From: Bacteroidota bacterium
Lineage (GTDB): Bacteria > Bacteroidota > Bacteroidia > Sphingobacteriales > Sphingobacteriaceae
Length of the DNA stretch: 64,000 bases
Assembly: GCA_018266915.1 (NCBI GenBank)
Contig: JAFDZM010000065.1
Span: forward strand, 1-64,000
Reading direction: 5' to 3'
Below the pieces are notes generated by a model. That model saw only the letters and a program-made list of their open reading frames with translations, was not told the origin of the DNA and searched no databases. Made by a program: the position numbers and the translations under genes. Shown here piece after piece: positions 8,870 to 17,433 of this stretch (position 1 is the stretch's first letter; each line of letters opens with the position of its first letter).

Positions 8870-10258
8870 ATGAAAACACCCCTACTTGCTGTCATTCTGT
8901 TTATATCTGTTACTGTTTTAAATACGGGATGTAAAAAAAGTACTTCTGCCACCAATACCCCTCCGTCGCTTACTACTAATGATGTAATACTGGACGTAAC
9001 CTCTACTACCGCACAAAGCGGGGGTACTATAACTTCCATAGGTTCATCGGCAGTTACAGAAAATGGTGTATGCTACAGCGCATCTAATGCAACCCCGACT
9101 ATAAATGATATAAAAGTTACGGCACCTGTTATCAGCACATCTTACTCGTTTGCTGCTAACTTAACCGGCTTAACCCCAAGCACAACTTACCACATAAGGG
9201 CTTATGCAACCAACGCATACGGAACAAGCTATGGAAGCGTGGTTACATTTTCAACCAGTTCAAACGTATCGTCCGTATTAGGTACAGTCACTACATTTTC
9301 AGGTAGCGCCACATCTGGTTATAACGACGGGTTAGGGGGAGCAGCCTTATTTAGCAATCCGGGAGGGATAGCCTCTGATGCAAGTGGCAACATCTATGTT
9401 TGCGACGTGTTCAATAACCGTATCAGGAAGATTGCGCCTGACGGCACGGTAACAACCATAGCAGGAAACGGCACTGCCGGCAACAGCGATGGTCCGGCTT
9501 TAAGCGCTCAATTTTATGCACCGCAAGGGGTGGCTGTAGATGCTCAGGGAAATGTATTTGTTGCTGATTATGGCAATAACCTCATCCGCGAAATTGTGGC
9601 TGCAACGGATTCTGTTAAAACAATTGCCGGCAACGGTATACCAGGATATGTGGATGGTGCAGCAATTAAAACTTCCGAATTTTACGGACCGAGCGGAATA
9701 GCTGTTGACGCCAGTGGCAATCTGTTTATTGCCGACAAAAACAATAACATGATACGCAAGATAACCGCTGCAGGTGCAGTCAGCACAGTTGCAGGCACCA
9801 AAACACCGGGTTATGTAAACGGCACGGTAAACACAACTACCGGCGCGTATGCTTCATTCAGATATCCAAGCAGCCTGATTTTAGATTCGCAGGGCAATAT
9901 TTATGTTGCTGACCTTGGGAATAGTGCTATCAGAAAGATCACTCCTGCGGCCGTGGTTACTACTATAGCAGGCGGTCCGGGTCAAACGTCTTTATTAGGC
10001 AGTCCAATAGCCTTAGCAACGGACGCATCAGGCAATTTCTTTATTGCCGATGAATCAGGACGAATTATTGAATTAACCTCATCGCTGATACTTTATGACC
10101 TGGCAGGCACAACAAATGTGGCTGGCTTTGCTAATGGATCGGGTACTGCTGCACAGTTTAATAATCCGCAAGGTATATGCGTTACTTCGTCAGGGATATA
10201 CGTGGGCGATTCTAACAACAATATGATACGAAAAGTAGTAGTAGTTACTAATAACTGA
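8870..10258 (+). CDS. NHL-repeat beta-propeller lipoprotein with an N-terminal Fn3-like domain
   Basis: 462 residues. The lipobox is in LNTGC, so it should be a surface or periplasmic lipoprotein. Residues 35-130 form a fibronectin-III-like domain (NGVCYS, LTPSTTYHIRAYATNAYG). Residues 140-460 hold about six NHL repeats, each with a GIAVDASGNLFIADKNNNMIRKI-like pattern. Such proteins usually bind ligands or scaffold on the cell surface in Bacteroidota, and no catalytic residues are evident. It is followed by a strong bidirectional terminator. Confidence 0.88.
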   Translation: MKTPLLAVILFISVTVLNTGCKKSTSATNTPPSLTTNDVILDVTSTTAQSGGTITSIGSSAVTENGVCYSASNATPTINDIKVTAPVISTSYSFAANLTGLTPSTTYHIRAYATNAYGTSYGSVVTFSTSSNVSSVLGTVTTFSGSATSGYNDGLGGAALFSNPGGIASDASGNIYVCDVFNNRIRKIAPDGTVTTIAGNGTAGNSDGPALSAQFYAPQGVAVDAQGNVFVADYGNNLIREIVAATDSVKTIAGNGIPGYVDGAAIKTSEFYGPSGIAVDASGNLFIADKNNNMIRKITAAGAVSTVAGTKTPGYVNGTVNTTTGAYASFRYPSSLILDSQGNIYVADLGNSAIRKITPAAVVTTIAGGPGQTSLLGSPIALATDASGNFFIADESGRIIELTSSLILYDLAGTTNVAGFANGSGTAAQFNNPQGICVTSSGIYVGDSNNNMIRKVVVVTNN

Positions 10259-10273
10259 CATAAAACACTTGCC

Positions 10274-10316
10274 AAAAACAAAGCCCTGTATTGATATTCT
10301 GCAGGGCTTTGTTTTT
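10274..10316. terminator. Bidirectional terminator between the NHL protein gene and radA
   Basis: A 10-bp perfect stem CAAAGCCCTG (10279-10288) with CAGGGCTTTG (10302-10311), flanked by A5 and T5 so that both strands have a T-tail. The radA stop overlaps the distal T-run. Confidence 0.88.
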
Positions 10317-11733
10317 ATCCGAATAGCAAACTGAATACCTCTTCGATGCTGCCGACGGTTTTGATCTCAATTTTATAGCGGGAAAGGTCAATACGCTTTT
10401 TATCCTTTCCGCCTGAAGCCAGGTTATATTTCGATATAAATATTTGTTCAAAACCTAATTTTTGAGCTTCGGCTATACGTTGTTCAATACGGTTCACAGC
10501 CCTTACTTCTCCAGACAGACCTAATTCTCCCGCAAAGCAGGTTTTAAAAGGGATAGGCATATCCTCATGTGAGGAGATAATGGCTGCAGCAAGCCCAAGA
10601 TCGATAGCAGGGTCTTCTACCCTTATACCGCCGGTAATATTGAGGAACACATCTTTTGCGCCCAATCTGAACCCGCAACGTTTTTCAAGGACAGCCAGCA
10701 GCATATTCATCCTGCGCGTATCAAAGCCAGTAGCTGTGCGCTGAGGCGTTCCATAAGCAGATGTGCTCACCAGGGCCTGTGTTTCGATCAGCATAGGCCG
10801 CATACCCTCCAGCGTAGCCGAAATAGTAACACCGCTCAATGGTTCATCCCGCTGTGAAAGCAATATTTCTGATGGGTTGGATACTTCTCTCAGCCCCTCG
10901 CCCATCATTTCATAGATACCTAATTCAGATGCCGAACCAAAACGGTTTTTCACTGCCCGTAAAATGCGGTAAACGTGGTGCCTGTCGCCTTCAAACTGCA
11001 AAACGGTGTCAACCATATGCTCCAATATTTTGGGGCCTGCAATCATGCCGTCTTTGGTGATATGGCCAATCAGGAATACTGGGGTAGATGATTCTTTGGC
11101 AAAACGCAGCAACTCTGCCGTGCATTCCCTCACCTGCGACACGCTGCCAGGCGTTGATTCTATATGTGAGGAATAAAGCGTTTGAATCGAATCGATCACC
11201 ACCAAATCAGGTTCGAGTTGCTCGATCTGCTTAAATATGTTTTGAGTCGAAGTTTCCGTCAATATAAAACATCCGCTTCCGACCTCCGACTTCTGACTTC
11301 CGACTTCACTCAACCGTTCTGCTCTCATCTTGATCTGCCGCTCACTCTCCTCGCCCGACACATAGAGCACTTTCATTTGGGGCATATTTAAGGCCAGCTG
11401 CAGCATTAAGGTTGATTTTCCTATGCCAGGCTCCCCACCGATCAATACAAGCGATCCTGCAACAATTCCCCCGCCTAAAACACGATTAAATTCCTTATCG
11501 GGAGTGAGCGTGCGCTGCTCCTCATCAAAAGTAATCTCAGATACCTGTACTGGCTTGTTGGAGCGCTGTGTAGAGGTCGAATTACTTTTCCAGGTGGGAA
11601 CGGCCACATTCGTCTTTTCGATAACCTCCTCAACAAAAGTGTTCCACTGCTGGCACGACGGGCATTTGCCCAGCCACTTCGGAGATTCAAAGCCACAGCT
11701 CTGGCAGAAATATGCAACTTTAGATTTAGCCAT
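10315..11733 (-). CDS. radA: DNA repair protein RadA/Sms
   Basis: DNA-dependent ATPase/helicase that aids branch migration in homologous recombination. 472 residues. It has a zinc finger C10-C13-C24-C27, a Walker A GGEPGIGKST (99-108), the RadA-specific KNRFG motif, and a C-terminal Lon-like domain (GGIRVEDPAIDLGLAAAI). Residues about 142-153 (SEVGSQKSEVGS) are an insertion between the MRAERL helix and CFILTETSTQNIF. They are encoded by a 7-bp-period array like those found between genes in this window. The frame is kept and the site is a surface loop, so function is probably retained. Confidence 0.95.
   Translation of the reverse strand: MAKSKVAYFCQSCGFESPKWLGKCPSCQQWNTFVEEVIEKTNVAVPTWKSNSTSTQRSNKPVQVSEITFDEEQRTLTPDKEFNRVLGGGIVAGSLVLIGGEPGIGKSTLMLQLALNMPQMKVLYVSGEESERQIKMRAERLSEVGSQKSEVGSGCFILTETSTQNIFKQIEQLEPDLVVIDSIQTLYSSHIESTPGSVSQVRECTAELLRFAKESSTPVFLIGHITKDGMIAGPKILEHMVDTVLQFEGDRHHVYRILRAVKNRFGSASELGIYEMMGEGLREVSNPSEILLSQRDEPLSGVTISATLEGMRPMLIETQALVSTSAYGTPQRTATGFDTRRMNMLLAVLEKRCGFRLGAKDVFLNITGGIRVEDPAIDLGLAAAIISSHEDMPIPFKTCFAGELGLSGEVRAVNRIEQRIAEAQKLGFEQIFISKYNLASGGKDKKRIDLSRYKIEIKTVGSIEEVFSLLFG
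11275..11310. repeat. 7-bp-period array inside radA
   Basis: Four to five consecutive heptamers of the form TTCCGAC/CTCCGAC/TTCTGAC. Thirty-six bases, so frame-neutral, encoding the SEVGSQKSEVGS insertion. The same heptamer type occurs in the TPP riboswitch insert (27961-27996) and near 39984-40118. Confidence 0.8.
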
Positions 11734-11740
11734 TGTTTTT

Positions 11741-11799
11741 AGATGTGCAGATCTTTTAGATGTGCAGATATGCAGATGTGCAAATGTGCGGATTTATTT
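11741..11799. repeat. 8-bp-period array (GTGCAGAT type) upstream of radA
   Basis: Units GTGCAGAT, ATGCAGAT, GTGCAAAT and GTGCGGAT follow in register from 11764, with a broken copy before. It lies directly after the radA start (11733) and before the hypothetical lipoprotein. The inverse array is at 12530-12562, so the two flank one gene. Confidence 0.85.
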
Positions 11800-11896
11800 T
11801 TGAATGCTAAAAATTTTAGGATTTTAACAAGTAAGTTATGATGGCATTTGTAATATTTTTATATTTACACAACGCAATTACATAAACCTAACCTCA

Positions 11897-12481
11897 ATGA
11901 AAGAAGCATTGCTCATAGTAACTCTATTACTTAGCCTACAGGCGTGTGATCCAATCGAAAACCAAAGCCAGAAACAAGAGAATTATAGCAAATTTGATTT
12001 GTTTGTTAAACGTTTTCAACGACAAAACCCTGATATGGGTAAAAATGATATTTTGCGTAACGAAGGGAATCAAAAATTTAAGGATGAAGTATTACACTTT
12101 TTTAATGACAGTACCGGGGTATCTTATGTGCCGCTAAATGTTGTAAGTATTAATGAGTATAATGATGGTAAATATATTGTGCATATGCAAAATGACGACG
12201 ATTATGAAAAAAACGATATTTCAGAATTCAGCCATATAGATTTTTTTGTTATTACAACCAAAACTGTTGCCAAGGCACTGTCCCAAAATAAAGTTGAAAG
12301 GTATCTAGTTAAATCATATAGGAATGTAAGATTTTTAGATGCTGCACAGCTTCATTCATTGACAACTGATCTTTTATGGTCTCCTGGTATCGACTTAAAA
12401 ACTGATAATGACAACACTCGTGTTGATGGCAATGATTATGGCAATTATTTAGTCGAGGCTGATGAAATTAAACACATATAG
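11897..12481 (+). CDS. Hypothetical lipoprotein flanked by inverted repeat arrays
   Basis: 194 residues. Signal segment with a lipobox (LQAC) and mature start near Cys17. The body is acidic and Asn/Asp-rich with no family I recognise. Base composition is clearly more AT-rich than the neighbours, which fits acquired or fast-evolving DNA. It is the only gene here bounded on both sides by opposing arms of the 8-bp repeat (11741-11799 and 12530-12562). Confidence 0.65.
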   Translation: MKEALLIVTLLLSLQACDPIENQSQKQENYSKFDLFVKRFQRQNPDMGKNDILRNEGNQKFKDEVLHFFNDSTGVSYVPLNVVSINEYNDGKYIVHMQNDDDYEKNDISEFSHIDFFVITTKTVAKALSQNKVERYLVKSYRNVRFLDAAQLHSLTTDLLWSPGIDLKTDNDNTRVDGNDYGNYLVEADEIKHI

Positions 12482-12529
12482 ACGTTAAGCTAAGTTCTAA
12501 AAACAAAAATGCAGATGCCCTATTAAAGA

Positions 12530-12562
12530 CATCTGCACATCCGCATATCTGCACATCTAAAA
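12530..12562. repeat. 8-bp-period array, inverse orientation
   Basis: ATCTGCAC/ATCCGCAT/ATCTGCAC units, the reverse complement of the array at 11741-11799. It ends three bases before the RNase E/G stop codon, in the convergent gap, and could pair with its partner array in a transcript spanning the gene. Confidence 0.85.
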
Positions 12563-12564
12563 AT

Positions 12565-14115
12565 CTACAGTTTTATTTCTTCGTCCTTAGATGAGAAGAA
12601 GTGGAATTCGGTAATCTGGTAAGCCGGGTTGCTTTTTACTTTTATCCACTGGCCGTATTTGAAATACCATTTCCATTGACGGTTAACTAACCCTTTTTTG
12701 ATATACGCCTCGAGGTAAGGGTGAACTGCGAGGGTAATGTTCTTTTCGTTCTGTTCAACCAGGATATAGTTGAAGTTGTTTTCGATATCATCCAGCAAAA
12801 GGATAGTCGGCCTGATCGTTCCTGTACCGTGACAGGTAGGGCATACTTCGCTGGTTACTATGTTCATCTCAGGGCGCACACGCTGACGGGTGATCTGCAC
12901 CAAACCAAACTTACTTGGGGGTAAGATGGTATGCTTCGCCCTGTCATGCGACATCTCGTTCCGCAAAAAGTCAAACAGGTCCTTACGGTTGTTTGGCTTG
13001 TGCATATCTATAAAATCGATCACCACAATGCCGCCCATATCGCGTAAGCGCAATTGCCTTGCAATCTCACGTGCAGCCTCTTTATTCACCTGGAAGGCGT
13101 TTTCTTCCTGGTTCTCCTTATTGGCTGTACGGTTACCGCTGTTTACGTCGATCACGTGCAATGCTTCGGTATGTTCAATTACCAGGTAAGCACCGCCCGC
13201 AAGGTTCACCGTTTTTCCGAAAGCCCCTTTGATCTGTTTATCTACACCATAGTGTTCGAAAATAGGGTCCTTATGTTTATGCAAACGGACTATATTTTCC
13301 AACTCAGGTGATATCTGGTGTACATAACTGCGTATCTCTTCGTAAATGGAATTGTCATTTACATAGATATGCTGAAAATCAGGGTTAAGGATGTCGCGCA
13401 ATAATGTCGAAGTACGATCTATCTCGCCTAAAGCCTTTTTTGAAGGCTCGATAGATGGCAAACGGGTAATAAATGTTTCCCATTTCGAGATCAGGTCGAG
13501 CAGGTCCTGCTGCATCTCAGTAACACCCTTACCTTCTGAAACGGTACGGATAATTACACCGAAGTGCTTTGGCTTAATGCTCTCGACAATTTTGCGGAGA
13601 CGGTTGCGCTCGGTATTGCTCTTGATCTTTTTAGATATAGAGATGGCTTCTGAGAAGGGCACTAAAACCACATACCGGCCTGCTATTGACAGGTCGGAGC
13701 TGAGGCGTGGCCCTTTAGTTGATATCGGTTCTTTGGCAATTTGTACCGGGATGAGCTGATTTTTGGTTAATACTTCCGATATCTTACCGGACTTATTAAT
13801 ATCAACCTCCAGTTTAAAATTGTCCAGCAACTTCGACTGGTAGCCACCGCTGCGTACTTGCTTGGTCAGCTTCAGCAGGCTTTGCACCTGCGGACCAAGG
13901 TCCAGGTAATGCAAAAAAGCATCCTTCTCGTAGCCCACGTCAACAAATGCAGCATTTAAACCGGGCATGATCTTTTTGATCCGGCCCAAATAAATGTCAC
14001 CAACAGTATAATTGTTAGTCGCCTGCTCTTTATGAAGTTCTACAAGTTGTTTATCCTGTAATAACGCAATGGTAGCCCCGTTCGGGGTTGAATCGATAAT
14101 TAATTCTTTTATCAA
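12565..14115 (-). CDS. rng: Ribonuclease E/G family protein
   Basis: 516 residues. Single-strand endoribonuclease for rRNA maturation and mRNA decay. An S1-like RNA-binding region covers about 37-110 (GDIYLGRIKKIMPGLNAAFVDVG). The catalytic DNase-I-like domain has two metal-binding aspartates (HVIDVNSG and VIDFIDM) and the zinc-link CPTCHGTG. It lacks the long disordered tail of RNase E, so it is closer to RNase G. It is preceded by a small basic ribosomal-type gene, and Rng heads the following minus-strand group. Confidence 0.93.
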   Translation of the reverse strand: MIKELIIDSTPNGATIALLQDKQLVELHKEQATNNYTVGDIYLGRIKKIMPGLNAAFVDVGYEKDAFLHYLDLGPQVQSLLKLTKQVRSGGYQSKLLDNFKLEVDINKSGKISEVLTKNQLIPVQIAKEPISTKGPRLSSDLSIAGRYVVLVPFSEAISISKKIKSNTERNRLRKIVESIKPKHFGVIIRTVSEGKGVTEMQQDLLDLISKWETFITRLPSIEPSKKALGEIDRTSTLLRDILNPDFQHIYVNDNSIYEEIRSYVHQISPELENIVRLHKHKDPIFEHYGVDKQIKGAFGKTVNLAGGAYLVIEHTEALHVIDVNSGNRTANKENQEENAFQVNKEAAREIARQLRLRDMGGIVVIDFIDMHKPNNRKDLFDFLRNEMSHDRAKHTILPPSKFGLVQITRQRVRPEMNIVTSEVCPTCHGTGTIRPTILLLDDIENNFNYILVEQNEKNITLAVHPYLEAYIKKGLVNRQWKWYFKYGQWIKVKSNPAYQITEFHFFSSKDEEIKL

Positions 14116-14271
14116 CTGCTACTCCATTTCTTAAAGCGGCATAAAAAAGCCGCTTATCATAAGAGGTAAAACAATAACTAAGTAATGTTAAAAGGTTGAT
14201 TACGTTAGAATAAGCTGATTAGTTATCCAAAGCAATAACTTAATCAACAATTCACATAATCAACCAAAAAC

Positions 14272-14361
14272 TTACTTTTTCTTATGTCTGTTTTTTCTTA
14301 AACGTTTTTTACGTTTGTGGGTAGCCATTTTGTGTCTTTTACGTTTTTTACCGCTTGGCAT
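14272..14361 (-). CDS. 29-residue basic protein, bS22/AURKAIP1-COX24-like
   Basis: A short ATG frame encodes MPSGKKRKRHKMATHKRKKR plus nine more basic residues, then a stop. The composition (over half Lys/Arg/His) and the HKMATHKRKKRLRKNRHKK pattern match the AURKAIP1/COX24-domain small ribosomal proteins, the bacterial bS22-like family that is present across Bacteroidota. It probably binds the small ribosomal subunit. It lies between the RNase E/G and TPR genes on the same strand and is easily missed because of its size. Confidence 0.8.
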   Translation of the reverse strand: MPSGKKRKRHKMATHKRKKRLRKNRHKKK

Positions 14362-14389
14362 AATGATAATTTTTTAAATGAGCGTTTAC

Positions 14390-15268
14390 TTAATTTTGTA
14401 ATTCCTTAATATATTGGTCGATCTTCTGTATCACAACAGGTTCAGCAACCATCTTTTTGCATTTTTGATAAGCTGCAATTGCTTCCTTTTTCATACCCAA
14501 TTGGCGGTAGCACTCGGCCAGGTAAAAGTTTGGCTCAAGTTCGTCCTTTTGGGCTATCATATTTTTAAACCTGGTAACCGCCTTCTCAAACTGTCCGGAT
14601 TTCATCGCGAACATGCCGAGGTTCAGGTTTGCATTCCAGTTCTTGGGGTCTTGTTTAACCACATCCAGTAACAGCATAATACCCTGCATCGGCGAACCGC
14701 CGTTAGGGTCTGTAATGCCCAGACTTGTTTGGTTAACGTAAGCAATACCCAAACCTGTTTTTGCATCCAGGTCCTCTGGTTTCAGTTTAACCGCATTTTT
14801 ATACGCATCAATCGCATTCTCAACAAAAGCCGGCTGCACCGCAGTGTCAGTGGTGGCTTTGTATGCATCATTGAAATGATTGCCTGCATTCATCCAGTTT
14901 TCAAAGGTATTCTCTTTTTGAGCTACCGCCTGATAATAGAATGCTGATGGTGCGGGTTGATTGTCATCGTCCCATTGTTTTGCCAGTTGCTTTTGCAGAT
15001 TTAATTTGGCACCATCGGTACCTGCTGCTTTTAACTGGCTTTCCAGATCGTTTATTCTTGCAGCAAGCGCTGCGCCGATCGCTGTTTTAGCCGGGACGGA
15101 TACATCTTCAACAGTTACTTTGGTAACCGATGCAGTCTGCGATCCTGAAACAACACCCGAGGTAGCTTTCGCCACCTTGGGTTTTATTAAACCTTTAACA
15201 GGCAAGGAATACAAATAACCGGAAATAGCCAAAACTATTAAAATAACGATTATCTGCTTCCCCTTCAT
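14390..15268 (-). CDS. TPR protein with N-terminal membrane anchor
   Basis: 292 residues. One membrane helix (residues 5-25) with the remainder outside the cytoplasm. A helical spacer covers 65-110, then about four tetratricopeptide repeats (AIDAYKNAVKLKPEDLDAKTGLGIAYVN and following). It probably scaffolds an envelope complex. It lies nine bases downstream of the HU gene, so the two are likely co-transcribed, a common arrangement in Sphingobacteriaceae. Confidence 0.82.
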   Translation of the reverse strand: MKGKQIIVILIVLAISGYLYSLPVKGLIKPKVAKATSGVVSGSQTASVTKVTVEDVSVPAKTAIGAALAARINDLESQLKAAGTDGAKLNLQKQLAKQWDDDNQPAPSAFYYQAVAQKENTFENWMNAGNHFNDAYKATTDTAVQPAFVENAIDAYKNAVKLKPEDLDAKTGLGIAYVNQTSLGITDPNGGSPMQGIMLLLDVVKQDPKNWNANLNLGMFAMKSGQFEKAVTRFKNMIAQKDELEPNFYLAECYRQLGMKKEAIAAYQKCKKMVAEPVVIQKIDQYIKELQN

Positions 15269-15277
15269 GTTATAAAA

Positions 15278-15580
15278 TTATTTTGCAGCCTTTGCTGTTT
15301 TGTTACCGGTTTTAACTTTCTCAACAAAAGTTTTAGCTGGTTTAAAGCTTGGTACAAAGTGCTCAGGGATAATTATAGCGGTATTTTTGGAAATGTTACG
15401 CGCTGTCTTTTTCGCTCTCTTTTTAACCACGAAGCTGCCGAAGCCTCTTACATACACATTCTCGCCACTAACCATTGAGGTTTTAACAACCTTGAAGAAT
15501 GCCTCTACAGTTTCTTGAACGTCAACTTTCTCGATACCTGTTTTAGATGAGATCTCAGCTATAATTTCTGCCTTAGTCAT
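15278..15580 (-). CDS. HU/IHF-family DNA-binding protein
   Basis: 100 residues. Nucleoid-associated DNA-bending protein. The family signature is GFGSFVVKKRAKKTARN near residues 46-62. The FKPAKTF segment and a Lys-rich tail follow. TAnnTTTG-type promoter (TACTTTTG, minus strand 15631-15638) lies about 50 bases upstream. Confidence 0.92.
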   Translation of the reverse strand: MTKAEIIAEISSKTGIEKVDVQETVEAFFKVVKTSMVSGENVYVRGFGSFVVKKRAKKTARNISKNTAIIIPEHFVPSFKPAKTFVEKVKTGNKTAKAAK

Positions 15581-15756
15581 ATCAGATTTTCTTTATTTTA
15601 ATATGTAAATACTTAACTGTTTTGGGGTTGCAAAAGTATTTGTTTCTAACCAAAGATTAAAATAATTGGCCGTTTTTTTTTCGTTAACCCATAATTAATA
15701 CATAAACGTTACAAATCCCGCCTAATTGCATGCCTTTACAACTACATTTGAGGTGC

Positions 15757-16803
15757 ATGAATTTATCTGACGAACTGATACAGTGGTATCTTAAAAATAA
15801 GCGCGACCTGCCCTGGCGCGGCACGACCAACGCCTACGTTATCTGGCTTTCAGAAATCATTTTACAACAAACACGGGTGGAACAAGGCATGCCCTATTTT
15901 CATTGTTTCCTGGAAAAGTATCCGGACATAAAAGCTTTTGCAGCCGCGGATGAGGATGAAATACTTAATCTATGGCAGGGGTTGGGTTATTATTCCCGTG
16001 GGAGGAACATGCTAAAGACCGCCCGGGAAATAGTTGCTGAATACGGAGGAGAATTTCCAACTGAATATGAGCAACTGATCCGCTTGAAAGGTATCGGTGA
16101 GTATACTGCTTCGGCTATTTCTTCCTTTTCGGCCAATCAGGCTAAAGCTGTTGTGGATGGAAACGTTTTCCGCGTTCTGGCGCGATATTTTGGAATTAGT
16201 GAGCCCATCAATAGTACCAGGGGTAAAAAGTTGTTCCAGGACGCCGCTAATGATATTCTGAACAAAGAAAACCCAGGCTTGCACAACCAGGCCATGATGG
16301 AATTTGGTGCAATGCTTTGCAAACCCAAAAATCCGGATTGCGCAATTTGCCCGGTTAGATCGGGTTGCTATGCAAACCATAACAACGTGATCACCGAACT
16401 GCCTCAAAAATTGAAAACAGTGAAGATCAGGGAGCGATTTTTAAACTATATCGTGGTTACGGATGGTGATACAATCCTGATGAATAAGCGGGATGAAAAA
16501 GATATATGGGCCAATATGTATGACTTCCCATTATTTGAAACCTCTCACAGGCTGACGGCCGAAGAAGTGCTGCAATTGCCGGAATTCAAAAGTCATTTTG
16601 GAGAAAATAACCTGATAATTGATACCTATCCAATAAAAAAGCATGTGTTAACCCATCAACATTTACATGCGCAGTTTATTCATATCAGCAACAAGCCAAT
16701 TAAATTAGAACAAAAATGGTTTTACATAGACGTAAATATTTTAGAAAATATTGCTATGCCAAAAATCATTTTTATATTTATAAATAATTTATTTAATTTG
16801 TAA
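15757..16803 (+). CDS. mutY: Adenine DNA glycosylase MutY
   Basis: Removes adenine mispaired with 8-oxoguanine. The chosen ATG gives 348 residues starting MNLSDELIQWY and has GAGG just upstream. Nine more codons upstream are open but do not resemble the family. Visible features are catalytic Glu33 in WLSEIILQQT, the helix-hairpin-helix LKGIGEYTA (110-118), Asp134 in VVDGNV, a 4Fe-4S cluster C188-x6-C195-x2-C198-x5-C204, and a C-terminal NUDIX-like domain recognising 8-oxoG. ssb follows 25 bases downstream, so a repair/replication pair. Confidence 0.95.
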   Translation: MNLSDELIQWYLKNKRDLPWRGTTNAYVIWLSEIILQQTRVEQGMPYFHCFLEKYPDIKAFAAADEDEILNLWQGLGYYSRGRNMLKTAREIVAEYGGEFPTEYEQLIRLKGIGEYTASAISSFSANQAKAVVDGNVFRVLARYFGISEPINSTRGKKLFQDAANDILNKENPGLHNQAMMEFGAMLCKPKNPDCAICPVRSGCYANHNNVITELPQKLKTVKIRERFLNYIVVTDGDTILMNKRDEKDIWANMYDFPLFETSHRLTAEEVLQLPEFKSHFGENNLIIDTYPIKKHVLTHQHLHAQFIHISNKPIKLEQKWFYIDVNILENIAMPKIIFIFINNLFNL

Positions 16804-16828
16804 ATAAAATTCTGTTTTAGTTTAAACT

Positions 16829-17221
16829 ATGTCTGGTATTAACAAAGTAATTTTGATCGGCCACTTAGGCAAGGATCCCGAAATGCGCTATCTTGAAGGG
16901 GGCGTATCTGTAACAAGCTTCCCTTTGGCAACCTCAGAAACATTCAATAAGGATGGTCAGAAGATGGAGCAAACCGAATGGCACAACATTGTAATGTGGC
17001 GCGGTTTGGCCGATGTGGCCGGCAAATTTTTGCAAAAAGGCAAACTGGTATATATCGAAGGCAAATTAAGGACCCGATCTTTTGAAGATAAAGAAGGTAT
17101 AAAAAAATATACTACTGAAGTGGTGGCCGAAAATTTTACCATGCTTGGCCGCAAAAGCGACTTTGAGGATAACGGCCCCCGTCAACAAGGTAAAAGCGCT
17201 CCTGACGATCTTCCTTTTTAA
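16829..17221 (+). CDS. ssb: Single-stranded DNA-binding protein
   Basis: 130 residues. OB-fold (residues 1-110) opening with NKVILIGHLGKDPEMRY, a short linker, and the acidic C-terminal tip DDLPF that recruits partner proteins. The linker is shorter than in E. coli SSB (178 residues), and a second SSB elsewhere in the genome is possible. Probably co-transcribed with mutY and ended by the hairpin at 17243-17277. Confidence 0.95.
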   Translation: MSGINKVILIGHLGKDPEMRYLEGGVSVTSFPLATSETFNKDGQKMEQTEWHNIVMWRGLADVAGKFLQKGKLVYIEGKLRTRSFEDKEGIKKYTTEVVAENFTMLGRKSDFEDNGPRQQGKSAPDDLPF

Positions 17222-17242
17222 ACCTAACACTTATAAAAAAAC

Positions 17243-17277
17243 AAAGCCTCTTGATAGTTTATCAGAGGCTTTTGTCG
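17243..17277 (+). terminator. Terminator after ssb
   Basis: Stem AAAGCCTC plus TGATA (17243-17256) pairs with TATCA plus GAGGCTTT (17260-17272) with one bulged base, and is followed by a T-rich tail. An A-run before the stem may also give termination on the other strand. Confidence 0.8.
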
Positions 17278-17292
17278 TTTATCACCCACTAA

Positions 17293-17416
17293 TGTCATTG
17301 CGAGGCGCAAGGCGGGTGGTGTGAGCCGTGCAACGAAGCAATCGCATGCTATACAGGGCGGACATGCATAGCGTGCGATTGCTTCTTCACCCCTCAGGCC
17401 GTTCATCGCAATGACA
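17293..17416. repeat. Palindromic TGTCATTGCGA element (REP/MITE-like)
   Basis: A 124-bp element. The outer arms are TGTCATTGCGA (17293-17303) and TCGCAATGACA (17406-17416). The inner arms are GAAGCAATCGCATGCTAT and its near complement ATAGCGTGCGATTGCTTC. The GTCATTGCGAGG...GAAGCAATC pattern is, from memory, a non-coding palindrome seen in many bacterial genomes. There is no coding content. It lies between ssb and dipeptidyl peptidase, so it is tolerated at gene 3' ends. Confidence 0.8.
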
Positions 17417-17433
17417 TATTGAGCAAATGAATT

